64,000 nt of DNA from Dermatophagoides farinae (Eukaryota > Arthropoda > Arachnida > Sarcoptiformes > Pyroglyphidae). This document shows, piece after piece, positions 38,533 to 52,324 of this stretch. The number at the start of each line of letters is the position of its first letter. Position 1 is the first letter of the stretch. Under the pieces are notes generated by a model that worked only from the letters and a program-made list of their open reading frames with translations, did no database searches and was not told the DNA's origin. The position numbers were made by a program, and so were the translations under genes. The stretch spans positions 4,779,001 to 4,843,000 of the forward strand of contig NC_134679.1 in assembly GCF_024713945.1 (NCBI RefSeq), read 5' to 3'.

Positions 38533-39939
38533 AATTGAATCCATTTTACGCTCACATAAATAAGCTTCTTGCTTTCGCGGAAGTTATCATAAAATTTCAA
38601 AGCCTGAAAAAAATAATTTCATCTTCGTATTTGTTTGTTTAATGGTTCTGCAAAAAAAAATATATATATTCTTTCCTTCTCTATATATGAACAAAATTCA
38701 ATTTTGTAATTTTCAGAAATACGAAACGACAAAATAATTTTTGATGAAGAAATTTACACCAATATTTTGGCAACCATCAACAAGAAGAAATCAAACCGAA
38801 TTATCTTTCGAACGTGTCTATCTACTTACATTCTGAATTTATCCAACACTATCATCATCATCATCATTGAATTTCGAATCTTTATTTGATTTTGTTGTTT
38901 TTGTTCTCTTTCTTTCTCTCTCTCTTTTCTCAACACAAAATATCATTTGTATAATCATCATATAAACATACATACTGGAAATTGACTGCAAAAACCAATC
39001 GTAATCTAATAATAATTTGAATCTGGACCAGAATCTCTGTCCATATTGTTAAACCTTGTTATCATTATCATTCATTAATACTCTATCGATTTACTTTCTC
39101 ACTTTTAAAAGTCTTTTCCAAATAGTAGAATACTAAAAAAAAAAATTTACTTTGTTTAAGAATTTCGAAAAAAAATCAGTGTAGAAAGAAAACTAGTATT
39201 CTAACAAGACCAAAAAAAAAAAAAAAAACAAAAATTTAATTTAATCAAATTCAACTAGATCCCATTTTCTTTTTCTCTCTGAGAAAATATTCAAAAAATC
39301 AACGTGCACCATTTCTGTCCATTTGCTAATTTTTACAAATTCTGTTCTGTTCATTGTGACTATTGGTTTATTCGTTCATTCATTCATTCATTCATTCAAA
39401 TCCAGGATTCTGTTTGTTTCACAAAAAGATCAAAATAGTGTCTTCATTTTGACATTTTAACATTCAAATAGGAAAAAAATTGTATATCTTTTTATCTATC
39501 ACTTCCAGTAGCTGTTACTATTACTATTGCTATATGTTTGTGACAAGAATTTCGATTTACATTTTACATTACATTACTTTACTTTACTTTACATTGTTTT
39601 TCAAAAAAAAAACAGAAAATTCAGTGTTAATTTTTGTAAATAATATGAGCTTTTATCTGTATATATGAAGCATTATAATGATGAATAAGCAAGAGATATA
39701 CAAACAGTAGTATGAAATAATAAATTTTTTTTTGTTTTCATTTCATTTCAAATAATTTCATTCAGATACACATGAATGAATTGTCCATTGAATTTTTGAT
39801 GTCCATTTTAATTTTCTCATACACTAATCCGAGCTAATTTTGAAAATTTCAATTTTTTTTTCTCTTCTGAATCCAGATATCAAAGTTATTTCAAAACAAC
39901 AACAACAAAAAAGCAAAGCTTTTATTTTCCTGACTCCAG
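30044..39939. other. 10-kb intergenic AT-rich region with simple repeats
   Basis: I see no supported gene. It contains (CAT)n at about 30,832-30,869, (ATG)n at about 31,871-31,894, CA/TG runs (about 31,030, 33,000, 36,630, 38,505) and an ACATT/ACTTT pentanucleotide patch at about 39,559-39,598. A 5' UTR exon of the 39,941 gene could lie here, since a strong acceptor-like tract ends two bases before its ATG. Confidence 0.5.
30832..30869 (+). repeat. (CAT)n trinucleotide repeat
   Basis: About 38 bp of CAT repeats running into ATT repeats. It is the clearest of several dozen CAT/ATG runs spread over the window. Confidence 0.85.
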
Positions 39940-39940
39940 G

Positions 39941-40324
39941 ATGTCTGCAATTCCATTTATCACATTTAGTACACCGGATATTCACCAAAAAATCCGTGAA
40001 CAACAACGACGACAACGATCCGGTAGTCGTGATGATCCACCACGTGGTCAAAAATATTCACAATCAAATCGAACACCATCATGTTCGCAATTGAAAGATA
40101 TGAATGACAAAATGAAATCAAATGCACAAAGCCAATGTATGTTTGTTTTCTGTATATGTGCATTTTTTTAATTTTTTATTTTTACTTTTAATCAAATGAC
40201 CAACATAGTTACCGGAGAGATGTATAATTATAATCTCAAATTCATGAACAGCGTGTGGGGTCTTTACAATCGTTATGCACCACAAGCATTCCAGAAAAAT
40301 TTGGAATTCCGCCGTGAAATATAA
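39941..40324 (+). CDS. Small basic protein of unknown function, two exons
   Basis: Exon 1 is 39,941-40,136 and exon 2 is 40,209-40,324, joined across a 72-nt intron (donor GTATGT, acceptor CAACATAG, phase 1). This gives 103 residues. The first half is rich in Arg, Gln and Ser (KIREQQRRQRSGSRDD); the second half is aromatic (MYNYNLKFMNSVWGLYNRYA) and ends FRREI. No signal peptide or membrane segment is visible. ATG at 39,941 directly follows a strong acceptor-like tract ending CTGACTCCAG, so a 5' UTR intron, or additional upstream coding exons, is possible. A poly(A) signal AATAAA lies at 40,576-40,581. I do not recognise the protein. The codon pattern, spliced frame and two-part composition argue for a real gene. 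Confidence 0.6.
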
Positions 40325-40575
40325 TGCATAATTCCCCATAAAACGAAGCCATTCTTTGTTTGTATCATCGATCCAAATGCCCGTTGTCCATTCAACCACA
40401 AACTATTGATTAATTCAAATTGCATGGCAATTTAAATAGAGTACCATTGTTTCCTGCTGTTTATTCTCATTAGTTTCTATAGTGAAAGAAAGCAAAAAAA
40501 AAAAAATGAAAATAATCACAATCCAAATCCAGATCAATAATGAAACATTTTCGAATCTCATTATTTTTCTGTTGC

Positions 40576-40581
40576 AATAAA
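40576..40581 (+). terminator. Poly(A) signal of the 39,941 gene
   Basis: AATAAA lies 250 bp after the stop codon and is followed 17 bases on by an A17 run. Confidence 0.5.
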
Positions 40582-40614
40582 TGTTTAGATGATCATCAAA
40601 AAAAAAAAAAAAAA

Positions 40615-41475
40615 ATATGATAATAATTGGACAACGGCTATAACGAAGATGGCTTCATTCCTGAGAACGCATCCACAAGTTTCACCAATTTATCTTCACT
40701 GTGTGGACAACGTATGCGTTTCCAGTGAAATATGCATGCAATTCATTCATATATTTTAATTTTTTTTTCATTTTTTAGTTGTCTATAGTAATAATTGTAG
40801 TAGTAGAAAAAAAATATTGAATTATATCATGAAATCAAATAAAAATCAGAATGATTTTTTTTATGTTTAATATTTCAAAGCTATATTTTCTGTGAAAAAC
40901 ATGTAAGAAATTATGGATCTTGAATTGTCCGTCCTTGATCCTTGTTTGTTTGTTTCAACATTCATTTCAATGGATTTGTTTGAATTTACCAGAAAACAAT
41001 CAAACATACGTCAAGGCTAGGCTGTTAATAACACACTATGAATCATATTCGAAGAAACAGAGAAAAATTTTTGTTTGATGTTATAATGGTAATACAAAGA
41101 AAAAAAATCAGAATGTTATGAAAATAAAAACGTCAACCAAGCATGTAAAAATCATTTTTATAGCCATGTTTATTATGACAAAAATATCACTATATTTGAA
41201 ATATTTTTTGTTTGTTTACGATTAGAACGGAAAAGGCTGGTCTTCCTGTCCAAACACACACACACACACTTACACACTAGTTGCAACTAAGCAAACATAT
41301 AGAAATGGCTAACATTATCATATGGTTTTATCCATTAGATTAAGACAATTCAACGCATTTCTATGGTGTAACAAAAAGATTGCTTTTTCATACGATATTA
41401 AATGATCAAATCAATGGTCACATTCAATTTGAATCAATTTTTGTACTGATTTTGTAATGTAAATAAACTTTTCAA
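40615..41475. other. Intergenic gap between two small genes
   Basis: No gene is supported. The stretch is AT-rich with a CA run at 41,254-41,271. It presumably carries the promoter of the secreted-protein gene at 41,476; no TATA box can be singled out. Confidence 0.5.
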
Positions 41476-42137
41476 ATGAAAGTGTCGCAGGTGCTGTTTG
41501 ATTCCAGCATTATTTTTGTGCTATTGATCGTATCGTTATCAGCATTATTTATTCGATCTAGTTTAGCAGTGGGAATCGATGAAGAATCTGATGGCCCAAT
41601 GAAACGATGGAATGCTGGACAAATGATGACTGTTGGTATACCGATTGAAGAAGCCATTGAACGAATACGTTCCATGCCCCATCGTCGTAATGCATTGATT
41701 CGTAGCCTGGGTGCTACATCATTAACACAACGAGCTGGTCGCAATCTTATATTTCGCGTGTTGCTTACTATCGGTTCGTATCAAATAATAATGAATATAT
41801 ATGTCATATACAAGTGTTTAATTTTCGAATTTTATTAGGTCATCAAAATGGATTAACACAATGTACGGCACAGGTGATGTGCGAACAAACCTGCCAGGAT
41901 GAGGTGAATAAATCGGCCAATAACTATTTCGATACATATCCAACTGATGATACATATGTATCATATATATTGGCAGCTATTGAAAAAGGCAGAGAATTGG
42001 GTGGCGTTTACCATTGTGATCAATGTCAAACATTGTATCCTAAATGTAACAATGAATCTACTCGTCAACAAGTATTGACTAAATATTCATATTTAATGGA
42101 TGTGACCAACTATGTACTTAACAAGATTCCTTCATAA
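41476..42137 (+). CDS. Secreted six-cysteine protein, two exons, unknown function
   Basis: Exon 1 is 41,476-41,773 and exon 2 is 41,839-42,137, separated by a 65-nt intron (donor GTTCGT, acceptor TTTTATTAG, phase 1). The product has 198 residues. Residues 1-31 form a signal peptide (hydrophobic FVLLIVSLSALFI, likely cleavage after SSLA). A basic, Arg-rich middle contains several RxR or RR sites. The second half, encoded by exon 2, has six cysteines spaced as C..C..C then C..C..C (LTQC, VMC, EQTC, YHC, DQC, YPKC), which suggests three disulfides. The gene faces the prostaglandin synthase gene head-on, and their 3' ends are 196 bp apart. I do not recognise the family, and no known mite allergen motif is evident. 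The donor GTTCGT is non-consensus but both flanking frames join cleanly. Confidence 0.7.
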
Positions 42138-42315
42138 GATTCTGTTTCAATTTTGACCATTGCCATATTCTTGGATATAATATAAATGAACTATTTAACA
42201 AAAAAAAGAAGAAATCAATAGAATTTATTCAATTTAGAGAAGAATGACTAAAATTTTCTTTTTCATTCAATTTTCAATAGAATCAATATTGAAAGACCAA
42301 ATATAATCCCATTTC

Positions 42316-42331
42316 AATAAAAACTTTTATT
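42316..42331. terminator. Overlapping bidirectional poly(A) signals for convergent genes
   Basis: The 16-bp sequence AATAAAAACTTTTATT carries AATAAA on the plus strand (42,316-42,321) for the secreted-protein gene and AATAAA on the minus strand (42,331-42,326), three bases beyond the prostaglandin synthase stop codon. Confidence 0.6.
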
Positions 42332-42333
42332 TA

Positions 42334-43977
<1,644 letters not shown>

Positions 43978-44171
43978 GGTGATTCAAAAAAAAAAAATTT
44001 TTTCGGGTTGATATTTTGACCGAAATATAAAATTCCAATCCATGCATGGAAACAACATTAATTCATAATGTACGTAAATTTTTTAAAGCCATACCAAAAT
44101 TCGGAAAATTGCAATGATGAAATTTTTATTTCAACGAATATAAAATATTAATTAATAAATTGAAAACTTTG

Positions 44172-44177
44172 TTTATT
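44172..44177 (-). terminator. Poly(A) signal of FASN
   Basis: AATAAA on the minus strand, 65 bases beyond the FASN stop codon and upstream of the PTGES2 start (43,977). Confidence 0.45.
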
Positions 44178-44242
44178 AAAATTGGAATCTAAAATAAAAA
44201 TCAATTCAATAAATCATGGACGCTAAGAGTAATAAATTGAAT

Positions 44243-47200
44243 TCAAACATAATTTCTAATCAATTTAATCAATTGATCATAATTATTTGTGATGAATGTT
44301 TCGTGATCACCATCCAATATATGTAAATGGCATTTACCGGTTATCTGGTAGCAAAAAAAAAAACAAAAATCAATTACAAAATTGACAATCAATTATTACA
44401 ATAAATTACTCACCAGATCATCGATACAATAATCAGTACGAATATTTTTTTCATCATAATCGGATTTGAGTAAAACACTTGAAGCTCGTATGAGTATGAT
44501 ATCGCCTTCAAATTGTTTCGCTGGGCATTCATATTGATTCACCATAAACAATTTGTTATAATGTGTTTGCATTAAGTAATCAAGTGTTTCATCTTTTACA
44601 TCCATATTTTGTGTTTGTCGAATGACATTGCCTAAAAATTTGATCCGCTGTTGGTTGTCATTCATTTTTAACAATGTTTCACGTATTTTCGTATTATCCA
44701 TAGTCACTTTACCACGTAAATACATCAACATTGAATCAATGTATGCTGCATCAGTGATTTTATCTTTTTCGATTTCATATTTCTTGGCAATGACATCGGT
44801 ATAGATTTTGAATTGTTTGGGTGATGAATCCAAAAGGATTAGTTGATTGTAACGTTGTAGACGGGCCGATTTTCGTTTCTGTAGCTGTAGGCCCATTTCC
44901 AATGCAACGACACCACCAAACGAATAGGCTACTACATCATAATGATCAAGATTTGGTAGCTGAGTTTCAAGTATTCGTATGAAATATGCGGCTGTATCTT
45001 TGAGTGATTTGAAATCTTTCAATTCATGTGTCCAATTTACACCAATAACTGGACGATTAAGTTTCTGTGCAATGGGTAACATTCCATCGAATGTAGAATC
45101 TAAAGGCGGAAAGAATAGAATAGGATCACCATTGATTATATCATTCAAATAAACTATCGGTTGGTTTGGTGCCAATTTCTCATCCATCGATCGTTTTTCA
45201 TGCGATTTATTTTCAGCATCATTAGTGATGAGCGTTTCTTTTGCTTTACCCTGACCAATTTCGATAATTTGAGCTATGGTCAATTTACGTAGATCTTGTA
45301 ATGAAAATACAACATCATAGTCACGTTCAATCACTTGTTTAATTTCAACGGTCATCAATGAATCCATGCCAAGTTCGCCTAACGTTACATTTGGTTCCAG
45401 TTTTTCATAATCCTTGACGCCCAGAATATGTGCAACCGTTTTGATTAAACTAGTCTTGCCACCATGTAGACCCAATTTTTTATCCGACCATACAAGACTG
45501 GAACATACGGCAAACGGATTTTGCAATAAACGATCGAGTATATTCAAACACGATGGTATTCGTTGTGGAAGTGCACCACAGACAACAATATCATTGCCAC
45601 GAATATTGTCGATAATATAACCAACATCTCCGATAGGTCCCCATTGAATGGCCAATCCATGTAGTCCATCACGTCGTCTTTGATCACATACACGTTCTAG
45701 AACGGAATTACCTAACCCGTAATTGCTTTGGCCAGGATTTCCAATACCACAGCTGATCGATGAGAAAGCAACAAAATAATCCAAATTTATCGATCGTTGT
45801 CTTGTTAATTTGTCCAATAGGAGAAATGTGTTAGCTTTAGGTTTGATAACATCTTCAAATGATTCCAAGGTTTGATTATCAAATAGGCCATCTTTTATAA
45901 CCATTGCTAAATGAAAAATTCCACCCAATGGAGCCAATTTTTGAGCCGTATTAATCAATCGATCTACACCATCATCGGTTGTCGTATCATCGATGAATAT
46001 TTCAATTTTAACACCCATTTCGGTAAAATGATCGATACGCCATTTTTGATAAAGATTTTTGACTCCTTTTCTTGAAGTTAAAACAAAATGACGAGCTTCT
46101 CGTTCGACCATCCAGTTCATTAATTCCATACCGAATCCGCCCAATCCACCTGTTATAATGTATGATTTACTGGAATGAAATACAGTTCGAGGTAAGGCTG
46201 GTATTCGTAAACTGTTATTATGGGCCATTATTTCTTCAAAATTTTCATTTCCTGCTATTTCTTCTTCACGAATTTTTATAAGAATTTTTCCAACATGTTT
46301 TCCAGTGGTCATGTATCGGAATGCTTCTTCACATTTATCCACCGTGAATATCGTTCGATTCAATGGTTGAATTACTCCATTGGTCATACCTTCATAAATC
46401 AAATCACGAATTTTACCTCGTTGCCGAAGAATATTTCTCGGTGTACAATCATAAACATGGATCATATTGTCGAGTAAAATGCCATGGAAAGTCTTGTTTT
46501 TCATTATCTGGGACAAATCTGAAATAAAAATCATAAATATAAGTATAATACGATTTATCATAAAAGAAACTTACTCAATTTGCTATTTTGTGACAGATCA
46601 AACTTTCCGATTTCCAAGAAACGTCCATATGGAGCTAAACAATTGACACTTGCAAACAATTTATCTTCGGCTAATGAATTCAAAACAACATCGACACCTT
46701 TTCCATCTGTAGCCTGTAGAATCATTTTCTCAAATGCCGTATCACGTGAACTGGCAAATTGATTGGGTTTTAGATGAGGGAATTTTTCCATCAAAAATGT
46801 TCGTTTTTCTTCGGATCCGACTGTTATAAATAAATGACAATTGTAACTAAGACAAATAGCGATAGCTGCCTGACCAACGGCACCACTTCCAGAATGGATA
46901 AGAACTTTTTCTTTTTCTCGTAGATTACCACGAATCAATAGAGCATAGTATGCAGTACCATATGCAACAGGAATGGTTACCGCTTCTTCCATTGTCCATT
47001 TATCAGGTATTGGCCATGTCAAACAGCTAGCATCATCATATACAAGAGTGGTGGCCAAAGATTTCGATTGTTTCATACCCATTACACGATTACCATTCTC
47101 ATCACGACCTGCAAATTCGATGCCCAATAAACAATCATCTAAGCCAATTTCTAATGGCAAGGCATCCGGTGGTAATTTACCCGTGGCCAACATAATATCT

Positions 47201-50200
47201 CGAAAATTTAATGAAGCAAAATAGACTGTAAAGAAATTTTCAGTTGGTTTACGATTTGCTGGCCAATGTTTGTGTTGAGCTTCAAACCATCGAAGACTGG
47301 ACAGATCACCACGTGTATGTGCATTAAGAAAACAATGTTCCACTGGTATAAGTTCAGTATCTTCGCTGGACAATGAAAAATGTTTGAATGATCCAAATGA
47401 TCCATCTGGTCCGATAGCATTCATTTGTAGGTTAAGTTTTACAATGTTTTTGACCATTTCGGATTCAACGTCGATTGAACAGTTTGATTGCCCATTATAA
47501 ATACATCTAATTCTCAAACCATCCGGTTCTTTACGTAGACAATTGGTGAAACCAAGTACACCAGAATTATAATCATTGGCAATTAACCATACGAATTTTT
47601 GCTCCACAATTTGACTATTTTTGATTTCTTTAAGGCTATTCTGTAACAATTCGAACCAATCTTTAACATTATTTGTAAAGTTAATGTAGATTTGATTTTC
47701 CGGAATAATTTCAATGGAAATTTTACGAATGAGGAAAGAATGCACGCCCATTCGATCGCTACGTTCACCTAATAATTTAAACGAAGTCCTGCCAAGTGCT
47801 GTCATGACTTGTTCAACACGAGATTCATTAGATATTTTCATATTGAGTTTATCCATCAAATAACGTTCAACAGGAAATGGGCGATCTCTAATCAATATTG
47901 ATTGCAAAGCCATTATCTTTGAGGCAATTCCATAATGATTCTAACATGAGTGATAAATCAATTTCGTGTTTGGAAACCAAAGGGCAAATGCTAGAATCTT
48001 TGTAAACAATCAAATCGATATTTATCAATTCGGTGGGAAATTTAGATTTTTCAGCTAGCCATTCATGCTGTGAATAAATCGAATTTAAATGGTCAGGATT
48101 CACTGTAGTTGGTGATGGATGTAATAAACGACAATTGAAATTCACACGAAATGTGTCCATTGCAACCCATTTGAGTATGTCCGAAGCCATCAGATTTCTA
48201 GTCTGGCCAACCTCCAAAATCTCGATCAATGGTTCCCAAAAGTTTTCGACGACCGTTTCAAGCTGTGGCCGAATAAACACTTCATTCAGGTAGGAATGAA
48301 ACAAAAGATCATTTTCAATCGTATCCAATTGTTGCTGTTCAAAATTGTCGAAATCAATTTGTTTAAGAATGTTCATTAAAATTGGTGTGGCCACTTTTGT
48401 TTCAAATTGCTCCATATTAAATGATTCATCAATCGAATGATCTTGTAAGTATCTTGCACAAAGATCTTGATATTGTAATAGTTGTTCAGTAAGAAATAAT
48501 CGATATTCATAGCTGTTTGATCTACTTGTTGTTAAAAATAAATCATGTTGATTGTGCGGCACAAATTCATACATAGATTCAGATGGAACAATAGGATGTA
48601 TTCTACGTGGCGCTAAATTAGCTTTGATTCCGCGAAATTCAATACCTGAACTAGTGGCAATATTCAGACAAAAATCGTAGATCGTATCCAAACATAATAA
48701 TGGTGTCGTTTCACCTGTTGGTGTAGCATTTTCGGATATTGTTTTAAATTTTTGAGACATCATTATCGGATCACATGCTAGATAATCGATTCGAACAGGT
48801 ACTAATAATGCACGTATTGGACGCCCAATAATAACCGTTTGAATCATGCCATCGACGAATGTAACCCAATTCTTGAAAGTCACTGTAGCCACACTGAATT
48901 CATCATTAACTGAAACCTCATTAATGCTTTGAAATTCGGGTCCATAATCATAGCCACGTAAACGGAATTCTTTGTACACATCTTTCATTGCCAATTGCAT
49001 TCGACATTTTTTCGTTTTAACACTATCCACACTATTTAGCATATCTTGATACAATAAAAATTTGGATTGTTTGTTTGGTATTCTGATTCGGCCAGTAGTA
49101 GTTACTGTACCATCGTTCAACATGACAAACATTCCATTTTCTTTGTTAAATTTCATGGCAAAACTCATTAAACCACTTTTTGGTATGATTGTGGCTCGAT
49201 GTATGATTACATCTTCGAATATGATGGGTGTTTCTTCTCGTTTAGAATTCATAGATCGACTAGCCAATTCCCAAGCAAAATATAAATAACCAGTAGCTGG
49301 AAATAAGATACGACCATCGACACAATGATCGGCAAAGAATTTATCATCAGCATTTTGCATGTCAACAGATTTGTATGTCTTTTTACGTTGATCATGATTG
49401 AAAAATTCTGGATATTTTGTGCATTTGAAATGACGATCATGTTTCCAACGAATCATTGAATGTAATGATTGAGTAGTTCTAGCGACCGGGTATTCATATG
49501 AAGGATATAGTTTTTCAATCCGAGGATTCAATCCATTTACATAGAGCTGACCGATATTAGTCAGAAGAATATCGACATTATTCTGACCACTTTTACGTGT
49601 CATTGTTGCCACATATTTTGAATCCTCATTTCGTTCGAAAATGTTGCGTTTGATAACTGCTTGGAGCAAATTGTTGGGGGCAATCTCAACAAATATAACA
49701 TTTGAAGGTAGACGTTGAAAAACTTCATAAAATCTGACAGGTTCGAGCAAATTATCGACCAGATATTCTAGGTTGAATTCTTGGCTTTTTTGTTCGTACG
49801 TTGTTGTCAACCATTTAGATGAGATTGACTTTTGCTGTTTGAAGCAGATATTTTCGTTTAGTGCTTGTCGTAACGTGTCACACATTTCTTCGATGTATGG
49901 ACAATGGAATGCAACATTTGAACTGTTGATGGCGCGAACAAATAAATCAGGTTCCTGTTGTTGTAATTTCAATATAAAATTGTCCATATCTAATTTTGAA
50001 CCGGCCACAGTAACCGAATCAAAACTATTGTGACATGCTGGCCAAACTTTTCCTTCGGAATATTGTTGACAATATTGTGTCGCTTGTTCCCAAGTACAGC
50101 CAATGGCTGCCATTTTTCCTTGTTTCTGTTCTGCCATTTTGGTCATACATTGGCCACGAATATATGCCGCAGTAATCGTTTCTTCTAGAGTGAGACATTG

Positions 50201-52297
50201 ATCAGCATAAGCACAGGACAATTCACCAATGGAATGACCGATAACGAAATCTGGTTCAATTTCTAATTGTCGAAGAAATTCAACAATTGCCATCTGTATG
50301 GCAGCAATGGCAACAAATGAATTGGTGGGAGATTGTAGTATTTTTGGATCATCACTTGTCAATATGTTCATCAGATTGAATGAGCTGTTGATACGTTTCA
50401 GAACTTCAGAACACTGTTGAAGAATACGGGACATTGAATCAATTCGATACAATTCTCGTCCCATCATTGGCCATTGACAACCCATTCCAGTGAAAACAAA
50501 GCAAACAGACGGTTTTGTTTCGCTTTTTACTTGATTGAATCGTACTTCATCTAATGGTTTTAGACGGCCACAATCGTCAGGTTTAAATAGACGAGTACCT
50601 CGATGTGTCATGCCGCCAAACATTCGATTTGGATATGGACTGGTTTTTGCTACATTATCCAATAGGGCCAAAAATCCGGTGGTTATTTTATCAGGATTAT
50701 CGATTAAGAATTGATGCATATTTTCCAATGATTCTTGGTTCCTGCCACAAAAGATTACCAATCGTGGTAATGTGCCGAATTGATATTCGTTATCAGAAAT
50801 TTCTTTGGCATTCTTTTCGATTATAGCGTGCACATTTACACCACCGAATCCAAAGCAATTCATTGCTATCATTCGTCCTTTGAATGGAGTGCATTCAGTG
50901 ACCGGCTCAAGGATACCTTTGACCAGGCCATCGATATTATGGTTTATTTTAGTCATATGTAAATTAGGTGGTATTAATTCGTTTTCAAAACAAAGAATCG
51001 ATTTGACCAATCCACATAGACCAGATGCACCTTCAGTATGACCAATGACCGATTTAAGTGCACCAATTTTCAAAGGTTTAGTACGACCAACACACATTGA
51101 ATCATAGATTGCTCTCATTTCTGATGGATCACCAGCTTGCGTACCGGTGCAATGAGCTTCACAATATTCAACTTCAAGTGGATCGATTTGAGCTTCTTTA
51201 AATGCATCGGATATAACTTCAGCTTGAAGTTCAAAACTAGGAAATGTAATGCCCAAATCTTTGAAGCCATCACAATTGGTTTTTGAATGAATGATACGAG
51301 CATAGATTCGTCGGGCTTGTGATTTATGTTGCAAAACCACGGCTACACAAGCTTCACCTTTAGCATAACCATTGGCGTCATCATCTAAACATTTACATTT
51401 GCCTTCCGGTGACAACATGTTGAGATTTAGAAATTGATGCTGTGTACCGGCACGAAGGCAAATATTCAAACCGACAACAATGGCCTGATCACATTCACCA
51501 GCACGAAGAGAAGCAATTGCCTGATGGAAGGCACTGAAACCGGATGCACATGCAGTATCGAAATGTTTTGCTGGCCCCTTGAAATCAAAAACATTGTGCA
51601 ACATTGCAAAATAACTTTGTCTATACAATGGAATATTATTTCCGGTATCTGAATAGGCAGCCATATATTCATCAAAACAATGGCCTAAAAACACACCGGT
51701 ATTGCTACCAGCCCAGCTATTTGGATCGATGCCTATGATAAAAAAAAATATTAAATAGAAATTGCACGATGATCGAGATTTAATTTTAACTTACCGGAAT
51801 CCCACAATGCTTCGAATGTGATTTCCAACATGATGCGTATTTGTGAATCCAGATAATGTGCATCTTCTTCGTTCACTTTGAAAAATTCATTATCAAACAA
51901 TGAAATATCTTTAATTTTGCCAGATCTTCGGGGTAACCCAAGATAGCCTGGACAAGATTTTGTAATCAAAATATTATCATCATTATTGTTATTATCATCA
52001 TCATGGATATCATCACTTACCGAATGGCCATCTTCGTTCGTCTTCAGTGACCATATCAATACCGTTGTACATATTATACGAATATTCATCAATCGTATTA
52101 CTTTCAGGAAAACGGCCAGACATACCGCTTATTACTAATTCTTCTTTTATTTTCCATTCTGGTATTGATATATTATTACGCATTAAATCTCGTTCGGCTT
52201 TCTTTTCAGGACCATATTGTTTGTAGACATATTGAGCTTCATCAGATTTTAAATCATTTAAATCTTCTGACATTCTTTTTTGATTATTATCGACCAT
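44243..52297 (-). CDS. FASN: Type I fatty acid synthase (animal FASN), with one apparent frameshift
   Basis: This cytosolic multi-enzyme makes palmitate from acetyl- and malonyl-CoA with NADPH. Exons on the minus strand are 52,297-52,021, 51,947-51,795, 51,732-46,575 (with a frame change near 47,900), 46,518-44,414 and 44,344-44,243, about 2,597 residues if one base is ignored. Order and key residues: ketosynthase (Cys about 205 in DTACAS, His about 337 in EAHCTGT, His about 375 in GHTEG); malonyl/acetyl transferase (GHSIG, Ser about 644); dehydratase (HCVDGRILFP, His about 946; DYGPEFQ); degenerate methyltransferase; enoyl reductase (HSGSGAVGQAA, about 1757); ketoreductase (TGGLGGFG, about 1983; NPGQSNYG); acyl carrier protein (GMDSLM, Ser about 2247); thioesterase (AYSFGG, Ser about 2393; DGDHETF, His about 2578). 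The start is ATG in AAAATGG. Introns are 57-73 nt. Confidence 0.95.
47888..47913 (-). other. FASN: Frame disruption inside FASN (one extra base)
   Basis: The upstream frame reads ...LKDNGFAINID then TAG at 47,888-47,890; the downstream frame is already open from 47,913 and continues ...RDRPFPVERYL. Both flanks are conserved FASN sequence, so about one base must be skipped between roughly 47,915 and 47,890. The summed exon length (7,795) is one more than a multiple of three, in agreement. Confidence 0.8.
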
Positions 52298-52324
52298 TTT
52301 CACAGATGAGATTCTGATGTTCAC

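Noticed and set aside
11166-39939. CRISPR-like arrays suggested by regularly spaced CAT/ATG runs
   Set aside because: These are plain trinucleotide microsatellites in a eukaryotic genome, with no repeat-spacer structure.
47888-47945. 58-nt intron in FASN
   Set aside because: GT-AG borders and length fit, and it would restore the frame, but it would remove a conserved segment that aligns with the FASN family. I kept it as an alternative to a one-base error, not as the call.
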